Source: Mucilaginibacter defluvii
Lineage (GTDB): Bacteria; Bacteroidota; Bacteroidia; Sphingobacteriales; Sphingobacteriaceae
Length of the DNA stretch: 64,000 nt
Assembly: GCF_039543225.1 (NCBI RefSeq)
Contig: NZ_BAABJI010000001.1
Coordinates: 1,329,193-1,393,192, forward strand
Reading direction: 5' to 3'
Part shown: positions 26,849 to 35,367 of the stretch, piece by piece
Layout: the number at the start of each line of letters is the position of its first letter
Position numbering within the stretch: the stretch's first letter is position 1
Program-made: the position numbers and the translations under genes
The notes under the pieces: model-generated
Database searches by the model: none
What the model was told of the DNA's origin: nothing
Seen by the model: the letters and a program-made list of their open reading frames with translations, nothing else

Positions 26849-27522
26849 AGAAATTTCGGCACATCAACAGTTTTCAGGTATTGCCGCTTTTGGTGATCAC
26901 GGTCTCTGTCATCTATTTAGCGGTCGTCGTGTTCTCGGTATTCCCGGGCCGGATCTATGCTTTCAACGGAGAATTGGCATCGGCGCTTCGGTCGGCGAGC
27001 CGGTACTGGTCTGTTTTCCCGCCGGCACATTTGAGCCGGGGATGGAACTGGTTGCCCTATTGGGGCGCGGTCGTGCTGATGTTCCTGCACCGTGAACGGA
27101 TCAGGCACTTGGTCTACCTCGGTCACTTCGGCGTTTTCCTGTTAGCGGTGGCCCTGTTGGTGATGCTGGTCAACGCGACCCTGGGTCACTGGATACCACA
27201 ACTTTGCAGCCGGTCAGCGGATCTCCGGCACCTCGTACCGCCGCATCAGGGCTGCCGCTGGTTCTCGCTGATCACAGTTTGTGTGACGGCTGCCGGTACA
27301 TTTGCCGTGCTCGTTCTGCCGAAAACGCAATGGATCGTGAAACTGATGTTGACTTTGAATACCGGTGTCATCGTCCTCGCTTTATTGGTCCAGGGGCGCT
27401 ATTTTCCGGTCCAGCTAACCTTCAGCCTGTTGCTGGCGGTCGTGCTGGGTAGCATCGGATCGATGGTCTATGACCCCAATAGCCTCAGAATGATCAACGG
27501 GTCTAAATTACCGGGATCATGA
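26845..27522 (+). CDS. Polytopic membrane protein of unknown function
   Basis: 225 aa with five to six hydrophobic segments (VLPLLVITVSVIYLAVVVF, YWGAVVLMFLH, GVFLLAVALLVMLVNA, FSLITVCVTAAGTFAVLVL, LLLAVVLGSIGSMVY) and a His/Trp/Arg-rich loop (LGHWIPQLCSRSADLRHLV). Start overlaps the stop of the Nramp-like gene and its stop overlaps the start of the next gene, so it belongs to a translationally coupled set. No family recognised; the gene seems specific to this type of metal operon. Confidence 0.7.
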   Translation: MKKFRHINSFQVLPLLVITVSVIYLAVVVFSVFPGRIYAFNGELASALRSASRYWSVFPPAHLSRGWNWLPYWGAVVLMFLHRERIRHLVYLGHFGVFLLAVALLVMLVNATLGHWIPQLCSRSADLRHLVPPHQGCRWFSLITVCVTAAGTFAVLVLPKTQWIVKLMLTLNTGVIVLALLVQGRYFPVQLTFSLLLAVVLGSIGSMVYDPNSLRMINGSKLPGS

Positions 27523-28250
27523 ACAGCTGGAAACTGGACCTTTTTTGGACCGCTTTCCCCTTAGCGCTGCTATTGCCGGGAAGCTTGCTCGCTGTCGAAA
27601 GGGCGAAGATCCGGGCGCTCAGCCGCCTGACCCTGCGGTTCAGCACCGGGGCAATATTTTCCGTGATCACGGTCGGGCTGATACCCGGCCTTGTGGGTGA
27701 GCATGACCTGTTCCTGGTCATCGTAGGTTTTGCCGCCGGGATCATGCTGATGCTGCTGATCGAACAAGGTGCGGCCCATCACGATGATCTCCGCCGGTCC
27801 GACAGCCCCCGCTTAAATGCGGCGCGTTCAGCGATCGGCATAACCGGCATCGGACTCGCGATCGCCGGTGTTGCTCTCAGTCTGACCTGGCTCAACGGAC
27901 GTAAGACGGCCGTTTTGCTGGCGCTTGCATTGGGGTTCCGATTCCTGTGGGTCGGCATTACACATAAGGCCCGTATGGCTTCCACGATCACCGGCAGGCG
28001 TATCGCCGGGCGAACGTTCGTTGTGCTCGCCTTGTGTTTCAACTGGGGTGCCGGCATTGGCGCATTCGTCCTGCGACAGGCCCCCGTCAAAATGGTGGAG
28101 TTCCTTTTGGCTGCGTTCGTAGCGGCGACCCTGTTCCAGGTCATGGCCGACATGATGGAAGAACCCCAGGACGAGCGGCCGCAGCCGTTCTACACAGCGG
28201 CCTTTTTTGTTGGTTTTTTAGTTTTTCTAATTATAAGGATCAATATATGA
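27519..28250 (+). CDS. Polytopic membrane protein, possibly ZIP-related
   Basis: 243 aa with about seven helices. The layout of helices 2-3 (FSTGAIFSVITVGLIPGLVG, FLVIVGFAAGIMLMLLIEQG) followed by a His/Asp-rich loop (AAHHDD) recalls ZIP metal transporters, but the conserved HN..D and HE..HE motifs are absent, so the relation is uncertain. The C-terminal helix (TAAFFVGFLVFLIIRI) follows a Met/Glu/Pro-rich loop (ADMMEEPQDERPQP). Both ends overlap neighbouring start/stop codons (ATGA), so it is co-translated with its neighbours. Confidence 0.6.
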   Translation: MNSWKLDLFWTAFPLALLLPGSLLAVERAKIRALSRLTLRFSTGAIFSVITVGLIPGLVGEHDLFLVIVGFAAGIMLMLLIEQGAAHHDDLRRSDSPRLNAARSAIGITGIGLAIAGVALSLTWLNGRKTAVLLALALGFRFLWVGITHKARMASTITGRRIAGRTFVVLALCFNWGAGIGAFVLRQAPVKMVEFLLAAFVAATLFQVMADMMEEPQDERPQPFYTAAFFVGFLVFLIIRINI

Positions 28251-28321
28251 ACAAGAAAATGAACATCATGCTATGCCCGCGTGGGCAATCCGGCGACAGG
28301 CGAAGGGAGGCCGGACGATGA
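28247..28321 (+). CDS. 24-codon coupling ORF between two metal-operon genes
   Basis: Starts MNKKMNIMLCPRGQSGDRRR and has ATGA overlaps at both ends: its ATG overlaps the stop of the upstream gene, and its TGA overlaps the ATG of the 207-aa gene at 28318. It probably carries ribosomes from one gene to the next; the peptide may have no other function. Most of it is basic after residue 11. An alternative is that the downstream gene starts in frame at 28273. Confidence 0.45.
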   Translation: MNKKMNIMLCPRGQSGDRRREAGR

Positions 28322-28941
28322 ACAACTTATTCCAAAGATCTTACCGGCAGGATCTGTACCGTTTTCTCCATACCCGGCTAACACCATCGCCGGACGATCT
28401 GACACGCTGCGAGCTCTGCTTACAGGTCTATCTCACGATCGTTCGGGAATTGGCCGTGGGTTTGGAAACCTGGGTCCTGTTACCTTATTCGCCCTACCTC
28501 GCCGAAGTTTTAGGTCCGGTCACGATGATTGCCTACCGGTACCAGGTGACGTTCAATGATACGGATGGTCTGGGATTGGACGATGGTTTCCTGTCAACGG
28601 ACAGGCCCGCGGAACAACGAACGTCGGCCAACCGCATGCTGTTCCCCCTGAAAGATGTGCTGACGCTGAGAAGCCTTCCTGAGGATGATCTCGGGGATCT
28701 GACCACCGAAGTGTCGGTCTTTCTGCTTCAAAAAGAAAGGTCAGCGGGCTTGCGTGAGGCCATGCGAACCGGGAAGACACCGGATCTTCCCGCGCTGCTT
28801 GACGGGCCGGAACTGTTCGTGCATATCACCTGTGCCAAGTCCAGTGCCTACTTCGATGCGATGCTGATCTACGGAAGAACGGACATCGGGGAAACTTTAA
28901 ATGCCGCTGTGCGAAAACATGAGCTGGAGACCTATTTATAG
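28318..28941 (+). CDS. Hypothetical 207-aa protein in the metal operon
   Basis: Starts MNNLFQRSYRQDLYRFLHTR; chosen over a 15-codon longer reading because of the ATGA overlap. Soluble, alpha/beta, no signal peptide. A CxxC-free Cys pair is visible (LTRCELCLQVYL, near residue 28-31; spacing CELC does form a CxxC). The N-terminal helical region is Leu-rich and the middle part acidic (NDTDGLGLDDGFL). Function unknown; the operon position between membrane transporters and an M50 protease suggests a cytoplasmic accessory. Confidence 0.6.
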   Translation: MNNLFQRSYRQDLYRFLHTRLTPSPDDLTRCELCLQVYLTIVRELAVGLETWVLLPYSPYLAEVLGPVTMIAYRYQVTFNDTDGLGLDDGFLSTDRPAEQRTSANRMLFPLKDVLTLRSLPEDDLGDLTTEVSVFLLQKERSAGLREAMRTGKTPDLPALLDGPELFVHITCAKSSAYFDAMLIYGRTDIGETLNAAVRKHELETYL

Positions 28942-28956
28942 CACTTATTAAAAGCG

Positions 28957-30273
28957 ATGACCGAGATCTTTATCATGACCCTGCAATTCCTGGCCGCGCT
29001 TTCCCTGATCGTGTTCGTGCATGAATCGGGGCATTTTCTGGCGGCACGTGCTTTCGGGATACGCGTCAAAAAATTCTACCTGTTCTTCGACGCTTTCGGG
29101 AAAAGCTTGTTGCGCTTCCGTCACCGCGGGACGACCTTCGGACTAGGCTGGTTACCGCTGGGTGGATACGTCGCGCTTGCCGGGGCTAACGGCGGCGCAG
29201 AGGATGATGAAGATGTCCCGGAACATGAACGCTATGACGGGCGACCTGTCTGGCAGCGTGTGGTGGTCATGAGCAGCGGAGTATTGATGAACCTACTTTT
29301 TGCCCTGCTCACCTACAGTTCACTTTCGCTCATCTATGGCCGCACCCCGATAGCCGGTATCGGTAACGGGTCGGTTGTATTGCCCGGAAAACTCGGCCGG
29401 GACGCGGGCCTGAAGGCCGGCGACCAGGTACGGTCCGTTGACGAGGCTCCTGTGATCTATGAGGATGAGCTGTTCAGTACACGTCTGCTACGGGGCAACA
29501 CGATCCTGACGGTCGTTAGAAAACAGGGAAATGACCGGGTTCACCTGCACATCGCCGTTGCACCCCGGACCATGCAGCTGATCGCGGAAAAAGGGTTCAA
29601 TCAATTCTATTCGGTCCGGGCGGGCCTGCAGTTGGATTCGGTCCTGACGAACATTGAACTTTCCCGGAACGAAGGCCTGAAAGGATCCCGGCTGATCGCG
29701 ATCAACAACGACCCCGTCCGTTCTTTAGCGGACCTGTCCATCAGTCTCAAGACGGATAAAAAACGGGAGCTTTACCTGACCGTGATCAGGAATGGCCGGA
29801 CGAGCATTCTGCCTGCACACCGTGACAAGGACGGGCATCTTGCATTCAGCCTCAACGATCGGACACCTGTCATACCCCCGATGAACATCGGCCGTTCCTT
29901 GCGTGCGGGCGCGACCAGGACCTGGCATGCGGTCGCAGTGAACGCCCAGGGTTTCGGACAACTGATCAACGGGGAGGTCAGACCAGGCGATGCCATGTTC
30001 GGACCGTTGCGGCTCGCGACACTGTTTGGCAGGCATTATGACGGTCGCCGTTTCTGGGAATTAATGGCCGTCATGTCACTGGCGATCGCGGTATTCAATC
30101 TTTTGCCCTTGCTGCCGCTTGACGGTGGAGCGATCGGGCTGCTGGTCTGGGAGGCCGTGTTCAAAAGGCCTGTCAGCCTGCCCGTTATGCAGATCCTTCA
30201 ATTAACGGGGATGCTGCTGATCCTCCTCCTGACCTTATTCGTCTTTTTTAACGACATACGCACCTTTATCTGA
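28957..30273 (+). CDS. RseP-like M50 site-2 membrane zinc protease
   Basis: 438 aa. The catalytic motif HExxH is in the first helix (SLIVFVHESGHFLAARAFG). The family region FGLGWLPLGGYVALAG follows. One or two PDZ-like domains lie about residues 130-310 (AGLKAGDQVRSVDE, GSRLIAINNDPV), and the second catalytic motif near the C-terminus is NLLPLLPLDGG. These enzymes cut membrane-bound anti-sigma factors or signal-peptide remnants. Inside a metal-efflux operon it may activate an envelope-stress regulator; the substrate is unknown. 15 bases follow the previous gene. Confidence 0.88.
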   Translation: MTEIFIMTLQFLAALSLIVFVHESGHFLAARAFGIRVKKFYLFFDAFGKSLLRFRHRGTTFGLGWLPLGGYVALAGANGGAEDDEDVPEHERYDGRPVWQRVVVMSSGVLMNLLFALLTYSSLSLIYGRTPIAGIGNGSVVLPGKLGRDAGLKAGDQVRSVDEAPVIYEDELFSTRLLRGNTILTVVRKQGNDRVHLHIAVAPRTMQLIAEKGFNQFYSVRAGLQLDSVLTNIELSRNEGLKGSRLIAINNDPVRSLADLSISLKTDKKRELYLTVIRNGRTSILPAHRDKDGHLAFSLNDRTPVIPPMNIGRSLRAGATRTWHAVAVNAQGFGQLINGEVRPGDAMFGPLRLATLFGRHYDGRRFWELMAVMSLAIAVFNLLPLLPLDGGAIGLLVWEAVFKRPVSLPVMQILQLTGMLLILLLTLFVFFNDIRTFI

Positions 30274-30281
30274 TACCTGAT

Positions 30282-30878
30282 ATGGACCTGATCACTAAGA
30301 CCCAAGATCACGTGACCGCGATCTTCAAAAAGAAATTGCCTGCCGGGATGGCATTCCACCATATCGGCCATACCCGTACCGTCGTGGCGGGGATCAGAAT
30401 GCTGACAGCCGGCGTTTTTCTCAACGAATGGGAGCGCCACGCGGTATTGATCGCAGGCTGGTTCCACGACACCGGTTACTGCTACACCTATGAAGGGCAC
30501 GAAGCGATCAGTATGACCCTCGCAGGGGATTTCCTGCGTGCGGAGGGTCGTAGTGAAAATTTCATTAAGCTGGTCTATGATTGTATTAGGGCAACGCAAA
30601 TGCCCCAAACGCCGCAGACACTCTTGCAGATGATCATTTGCGACGCCGATATGCTGCACCTGTCCCGTCCGGATTACCTGGAAAAAGCCGCAATGCTCCG
30701 TTTGGAATGGGAGTTCATTTGCAAGAGGACCTATACGGATGATGCCTGGACACAGCTGAATTATGACCACCTGATGTCGCATCAGTATTTCACAGATATG
30801 GGCAAACTCGAATGGAGCGCGGGAAAAGAGCGCAACCTTCGCTTGCTGGAACGCCAATTACCGGAGCAGGATCTGTGA
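30282..30878 (+). CDS. HD-domain phosphohydrolase
   Basis: 198 aa. The HD pattern is visible: FHHIGHTRTVV (His near 30), AGWFHDTGYCYTYEGHE (H62-D63, His 73) and a late Asp in CDADMLHLSRPDY. HD proteins use a metal pair to hydrolyse phosphoesters such as nucleotides; this one resembles the metal-dependent phosphohydrolases that act on (p)ppGpp or other nucleotides, though the substrate cannot be assigned. Last gene of the run that began at 17141, 8 bases after the M50 gene. Confidence 0.82.
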   Translation: MDLITKTQDHVTAIFKKKLPAGMAFHHIGHTRTVVAGIRMLTAGVFLNEWERHAVLIAGWFHDTGYCYTYEGHEAISMTLAGDFLRAEGRSENFIKLVYDCIRATQMPQTPQTLLQMIICDADMLHLSRPDYLEKAAMLRLEWEFICKRTYTDDAWTQLNYDHLMSHQYFTDMGKLEWSAGKERNLRLLERQLPEQDL

Positions 30879-30981
30879 ATCGGATGAACTACTTTAGCTA
30901 TACGAGATACCCTTGTCCGGCTATCACGATGAAATATCATCCTGTTGTCCTAAAAGTGAGTAAATGCCTGGACCGATCATT

Positions 30982-30989
30982 TATCTTTG
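30982..30989 (+). promoter_or_regulatory. Bacteroidota -7 promoter element before the TonB-receptor operon
   Basis: TATCTTTG, an exact TAnnTTTG match, ends 7 bases before the ATG at 30997. As at 17125-17132 the transcript would be nearly leaderless. No clear -33 TTTG is found at standard spacing. The intergenic space from the HD gene is about 118 bases. Confidence 0.55.
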
Positions 30990-30996
30990 CAAGCGA

Positions 30997-31383
30997 ATGA
31001 AAGATCGTTGTCTGGCCATATTGCTGCTTATTGCCCTGATCAGTTCCGGCTTTTCCAGGTCTTTCGTTTATGCCGGTTTTCAGGTGAATCAGCAATATAT
31101 TGCTGAAAAACTTTGTGAGAACAGGGCGCGTCCCCTGCTGCACTGTAACGGCAAATGCTATTTGATGAAAAAGCTGAAAGCGGCCGAGGACAAAGAGAAA
31201 GAACAGACGGCCAAGGATAATTTGAACCGCCTGGAAATATCGTTCTTTCAGGAGCCCTTTAAACTTTCTTTCGTCGAACCGATCGTATTGGATAACAACC
31301 CCGCTTTGGTATCGACCTACGGTCATCAGTACTCCAGCCAGTACCTGGATGCCATCTTCAGACCACCCCGGCAGATCGCCTGA
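30997..31383 (+). CDS. Small exported Cys-containing protein preceding a TonB receptor
   Basis: 128 aa. Signal peptide MKDRCLAILLLIALISSGFS, then conserved segments NQQYIAEKLCENRARPLLHC and NGKCYLMKKLKAAEDKEKEQ, with three Cys in 20 residues. The LCENR...CxGKCYL pattern is one I associate with small Bacteroidota proteins next to metal-related TonB receptors; a metal-binding or sensing role is inferred. The C-terminal part (YSSQYLDAIFRPPRQIA) ends with a Pro-rich tail similar in placement to the DUF6660-like proteins. It starts a three-gene unit with the receptor and the DJ-1/YHS lipoprotein. Confidence 0.75.
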   Translation: MKDRCLAILLLIALISSGFSRSFVYAGFQVNQQYIAEKLCENRARPLLHCNGKCYLMKKLKAAEDKEKEQTAKDNLNRLEISFFQEPFKLSFVEPIVLDNNPALVSTYGHQYSSQYLDAIFRPPRQIA

Positions 31384-31507
31384 ACACTCCTTTTTTCTTG
31401 TTGCAACGTGAAGCGTTAGCCAATGGCTAAGCGTGCGCTGCTATTGTTTTACTGGCTCTGATCCGGCTGCCTTTTCGCGGCCGGCCGATAGCCGTTTATG
31501 CGATCTG

Positions 31508-33847
31508 ATGAAATATCTATATACCTTTATTATCTGCTTATATACCCTGTCTGCATTCAGCCAGACCATTAAAGGGACCGTAAAAACAACAACGGGAACT
31601 CCCGTGCCTTCTGTAACCATCAACGTCCTGAACACCAACAAGACGACCGTTTCCGATCAGGAGGGCAAATTCTCCATCGTTTCAACAAAAGGCCATTACC
31701 AATTGTCCTTCACTGCCATCGGTTATGCCACACAATTCAAGACCGTTGTGATCGGCGATCAGGCGGCCGTTGAGGTGAGTGTGCAGCTCCTGAGCACCGA
31801 TAAGCAGTTGAACGAAGTGCTGGTGAGCGCCGAACGACGGGAACAGGAGGTCCAGAAAGTACCTGCCGCGATCACGGTCCTTGATGCCAAACAGATCAGG
31901 GACTACCGCCTGTGGGACATCACCAACCTGACGGCGCTGGCCCCGAACCTTTTCACTGTGGAACATGGCAACAGCGCCGCCTCGAACTTTTTCAATATCC
32001 GTGGGGTCATGGGTTTTTCGAATGAACAGGCCGTGGCCACCTATGTCGATGGCGTGTACCAGTTCGACTACTTTTCTGCCCCTGTCCAGTTCGGTGACAT
32101 TCAAAGCATCGAGATCTTACGGGGGCCGCAAGGCACGCTGTATGGCCGTAATGCCTTTGGCGGCGTGGTGAACATCACCACGAAACAACCGGGCAATAAA
32201 ACCTCGGGTTATGCGGAAATGACCCTGGGCAATTACGGGCAGCAACGCTATACTGCCAGTCTTTCGGGGCCGGTCATCGCTGATAAATTATTCGCGGGTG
32301 GCTCCTTTACCTATAACCACCGTGGTGCTATTTATTACAACGAGTTCACCCAAAGCGGCTTCGACCGGCGGGAGGACTATTCAGGCAACTTTAATCTGCG
32401 CTACCTGCCTTCTGCCAACTGGGCGCTGGCATGGAATGCGAAAGTGGAGAACGATAATGACCGGGGCAGTTTCCCCTGGGTCGGGTCCTACGATGAAGTA
32501 TTGGCCAAACCTTACCGGGTCAATACGAATAACACCAATGTTGAGCGCCGGAAGAACTACAACACTTCGCTAGCCGTCAACCATTATGGAAAGTATTTTA
32601 ATTTCACATCGGTATCTTCCTATATCGACTGGCGGGCCTACTACGAGGGCACAGGCGTGGATTATGATTTTAGTCCGCTGAACGCGCTAAGTACCGCCCC
32701 TGATCAGCGGCAGCATGTATTTACGCAGGAGGTCCGCTTTACTTCCCCATCTGCCAGCGAAAGCAGGCTGAAATGGGTAGCCGGCGCGTATGGCTTCGTG
32801 CAAAATACCCGAATGAATGCGCCGACCTTTTACGGACCGGATTACGCGGTATTCGATCCAGGTGCTGACGCGCCATTCACCATGACCAATATCAGCAGGG
32901 GGAACAATAAAGGTTATGCTTTTTTCGGGCAGGCTACCTATGCATTAACGGACAAACTTGACCTGACCGCCGGCATCCGTTATGACCGGGAGAACCGGAA
33001 ACTGACCCAGCGTACCGACTATCAAAAAGACCCTGCCCCGGTAACGAACTTGACACCTGAGCGCTACTATCTCGCCGGTTTTCATGCCTTTACGCCAAAG
33101 GTCGTATTGAGCTATAAATTACAGGACGACATGCTGCTTTATGGCAGTTATGCGCGCGGGTTCCGTGCCGGTGGCCTGAACACCAATGCGGCGGACCCGG
33201 CACAGGTACCTTACGAACCGGAAAGTTCGGACAACTACGAGATCGGCTGGAAGAACCGTTTTTTCAACAACAGGCTGAAACTGAATCTGACGGCGTTCTA
33301 CCTCAAGCAGCATAACCAACAGATCAGCACGGCGATGGACGGCATCAATGCGTTGATCCTGAACGTGGGCGAAATGCACAACAAGGGTTTAGAGCTTGAG
33401 GTCACGGCGCTCCCGCTGAAAGGCCTGCAACTTGATTGGAACGCAAGTTATTCGTACGCCCGTTACACCTCGCTTTTACTGTATAGCAACGAGGCGAAAG
33501 CGGTGGTCGACTTTAAGGGGGGCCAGCCGATCAATACCCCGCCGGTCAGTTCGATGCTGGCCGCCCAGTACACTTACGATCTCGCAGGTAACAAGTATGG
33601 CTTAGCCGTTTTTGCGAGGGCAGAATTCCGTCACCTGGGCAGGTATTACTTTGATTTCATTAACGCCTTAAGCCAGCCTGCTTACAGCTTGTTCAATTTT
33701 AAGGCCGGCATATCTGCCAGGCGTTTTGAACTGAACGGCTGGATGCGTAACGCGACCAATGAAAAATATGTGGCTTATGGTTCTTTCGGTTCTTTCCTGC
33801 TGGGCAGCCCGAGAACTTATGGCACGACCCTGATCTATAAATTTTAA
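31508..33847 (+). CDS. TonB-dependent receptor, iron/metal-complex type
   Basis: 779 aa. Signal peptide MKYLYTFIICLYTLSAFSQ, a carboxypeptidase-like repeat (IKGTVKTTTGTPVPSVTINV), then a typical plug (KVPAAITVLDAKQIRDYR, FFNIRGVMGFSNEQAVATYV, IEILRGPQGTLYGRNAFGGV) and a barrel ending GTTLIYKF. The plug with RGPQGTLYGRN places it among siderophore/metal-chelate receptors rather than SusC proteins. The start at 31508 gives the signal peptide; a longer reading from 31433 does not. With the neighbouring small Cys protein and YHS lipoprotein, a metal substrate (iron or copper complexes) is likely. Confidence 0.92.
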   Translation: MKYLYTFIICLYTLSAFSQTIKGTVKTTTGTPVPSVTINVLNTNKTTVSDQEGKFSIVSTKGHYQLSFTAIGYATQFKTVVIGDQAAVEVSVQLLSTDKQLNEVLVSAERREQEVQKVPAAITVLDAKQIRDYRLWDITNLTALAPNLFTVEHGNSAASNFFNIRGVMGFSNEQAVATYVDGVYQFDYFSAPVQFGDIQSIEILRGPQGTLYGRNAFGGVVNITTKQPGNKTSGYAEMTLGNYGQQRYTASLSGPVIADKLFAGGSFTYNHRGAIYYNEFTQSGFDRREDYSGNFNLRYLPSANWALAWNAKVENDNDRGSFPWVGSYDEVLAKPYRVNTNNTNVERRKNYNTSLAVNHYGKYFNFTSVSSYIDWRAYYEGTGVDYDFSPLNALSTAPDQRQHVFTQEVRFTSPSASESRLKWVAGAYGFVQNTRMNAPTFYGPDYAVFDPGADAPFTMTNISRGNNKGYAFFGQATYALTDKLDLTAGIRYDRENRKLTQRTDYQKDPAPVTNLTPERYYLAGFHAFTPKVVLSYKLQDDMLLYGSYARGFRAGGLNTNAADPAQVPYEPESSDNYEIGWKNRFFNNRLKLNLTAFYLKQHNQQISTAMDGINALILNVGEMHNKGLELEVTALPLKGLQLDWNASYSYARYTSLLLYSNEAKAVVDFKGGQPINTPPVSSMLAAQYTYDLAGNKYGLAVFARAEFRHLGRYYFDFINALSQPAYSLFNFKAGISARRFELNGWMRNATNEKYVAYGSFGSFLLGSPRTYGTTLIYKF

Positions 33848-33857
33848 ACGTCCAACA

Positions 33858-34820
33858 ATGAAAAAGATATTTTCAGGCATTCTGATCGCCATTGCGGTCG
33901 CGGCCTGCCATAACGATCAAAAACAGGCACATCAGGCGGCACGTCCTGCGGAGCAAGCGATGGAACCGTTCCCGGAGCCTAAAGTGAAGATCAGCACCGT
34001 GGGGATCCTGTTGTACGATAATTATGCGGTGCTGGACGCCATGGGACCCTATCATGTTTTCAGTGAACTGATGGGCGCTAAAGTGTTTTTTGTAGGCCGG
34101 CATAAAGGGCTGGTCAGCACGGCGGGGATGAAAGTACAGTGTGATACCTCCATCAATGAGGTCAAGCAACTGGACATCCTGGTGATACCCGGCGGACTGA
34201 ACGAAACGTATGCTTTGACGAAAGATACAGTTCTACTGAATTGGGTCAGGACCATTGATGTCCATTCTAAATATACCACCAGTGTATGTACCGGTGCCTG
34301 GATATTGGCAGCAACGGGTCTGTTGAAAGATAAAGCAGCCACGACACATTGGTTCGGCAAACAGGTCCTGAAAGAGCAGTTCGGCATCAGCGCCCGGGAT
34401 AAGCGCTATGTACAAAGTGGTAAATACTTCACCAGTGCCGGGGTTTCTGCCGGCATCGACATGAGCCTGGCCGTAGTGAAAGACGTGATGGGTGAAAAAT
34501 ACACCCAAATGGTCATGCTGGATCTGGAGTATGATCCGCAGCCACCGGTCAAAGGCGGCAATGAACACAATACCGATCAAGCGATCGTGGAAAACATGCG
34601 GGACATGTACAACAGTGCTGTAGAGCCGGTATTGTATCCCGAGCGTACGAAGGCTAAGCCTAAGATAGATAACCCAAAAGACCCGGTGTGCGGCATGGCA
34701 TTATCGACGGGTTATGCAGACACCTTGCATTACCATGGCAAATTGTATGGCTTCTGCTCTGCACACTGTAAAAGGGCGTTTAAAAATGCCCCCGTTAGCT
34801 TTGTGCGACACGCGCGGTAA
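33858..34820 (+). CDS. DJ-1/PfpI-domain lipoprotein with C-terminal YHS metal-binding domain
   Basis: 320 aa. Lipoprotein signal with Cys 17 (AIAVAAC). DJ-1/PfpI domain about residues 45-235: VGILLYDNYAVLDAMGPYHV, the acidic residue after that turn, and the nucleophile elbow TSVCTGAWIL with Cys 144. The YHS domain occupies 273-312 (DPVCGMALSTG, then YHGKLYGFCSAHCKRAF) with Cys 278, 300 and 304 as probable ligands. YHS domains occur in copper and other metal-handling proteins. The combination on one exported lipoprotein suggests a periplasmic, metal-linked glutamine-amidotransferase-like enzyme or chaperone. The same operon encodes the TonB receptor just upstream. Confidence 0.88.
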   Translation: MKKIFSGILIAIAVAACHNDQKQAHQAARPAEQAMEPFPEPKVKISTVGILLYDNYAVLDAMGPYHVFSELMGAKVFFVGRHKGLVSTAGMKVQCDTSINEVKQLDILVIPGGLNETYALTKDTVLLNWVRTIDVHSKYTTSVCTGAWILAATGLLKDKAATTHWFGKQVLKEQFGISARDKRYVQSGKYFTSAGVSAGIDMSLAVVKDVMGEKYTQMVMLDLEYDPQPPVKGGNEHNTDQAIVENMRDMYNSAVEPVLYPERTKAKPKIDNPKDPVCGMALSTGYADTLHYHGKLYGFCSAHCKRAFKNAPVSFVRHAR

Positions 34821-34830
34821 GTACCTGAAA

Positions 34831-34857
34831 AAGTCAGTCCCGGATCGGGACGGACTT
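34831..34857. terminator. Bidirectional hairpin between convergent genes
   Basis: AAGTC-A-GTCCCG (34831-34842) pairs with CGGGAC-G-GACTT (34846-34857), 11 pairs around one mismatch with the loop GAT; CCTG/CAGG can extend it. It lies between the DJ-1/YHS gene and the convergent His-rich gene and would stop transcription from both sides. Confidence 0.65.
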
Positions 34858-34870
34858 ACAGGAATTGTGT

Positions 34871-35272
34871 TTACTTTTTCTGTTCCGGGTCGTGATGCTC
34901 ACCTTCACGGTGATGTTCCGGCTCATTTTCATGTCCGGGGCCTTCGTGATGCTCCGGATGCGGATGTTTTTCCTGCGTCCCGTCTTCATGATGTTCACCT
35001 TCCGGGTGGTGTTCCGCTTCGCGATGATGCTCCGGCTCATTTTCATGACCGGGGCCTTCATGATGTTCCGGGTGCTGGTGATGCTCCTCGTGGGTATGCT
35101 GTTCCCCGGAAGTGGCGGGATCATGATGTTCGTTTTCGGTATGATGTTCGTTCTCCGCATGTTTTTCCGGTTGCTGGCCTTTGCCTGCGCCCTCATGATG
35201 TTCGGTGTGCGGATGGTGTTCCTGATGCTCGTGTTTTTCTTCTGATGAAGATCCTGGATTTTGTGTGTTCAT
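34871..35272 (-). CDS. Extremely His/Glu-rich protein, putative metal buffer
   Basis: 133 aa with 35 His and many Glu; no signal peptide and little else besides Pro, Gly and Asn. The sequence is built from imperfect tandem units such as HPEHHEGPGHENEPEHHRE, present twice. Low-complexity composition predicts an intrinsically disordered metal-binding protein that could chelate Ni, Zn, Co or Cu. The plus-strand frames over it are hydrophobic artefacts of the repeats. It lies at the end of the minus-strand gene set and faces the receptor operon. Confidence 0.75.
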   Translation of the reverse strand: MNTQNPGSSSEEKHEHQEHHPHTEHHEGAGKGQQPEKHAENEHHTENEHHDPATSGEQHTHEEHHQHPEHHEGPGHENEPEHHREAEHHPEGEHHEDGTQEKHPHPEHHEGPGHENEPEHHREGEHHDPEQKK

Positions 35273-35367
35273 GACATTAATGTTTACTGATGATCAATTC
35301 GCGGCCATGCGGGGCACCCTGCTGGTGCGTCCGGCCACGGTCCATAAATTTGCTGAGAAATGATAGA

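Noticed and set aside
34714..35274. Two long plus-strand frames across the His-rich gene
   Set aside because: They are low-complexity hydrophobic or His/Arg-rich shadows of the repetitive His/Glu-rich minus-strand gene and have no motif.
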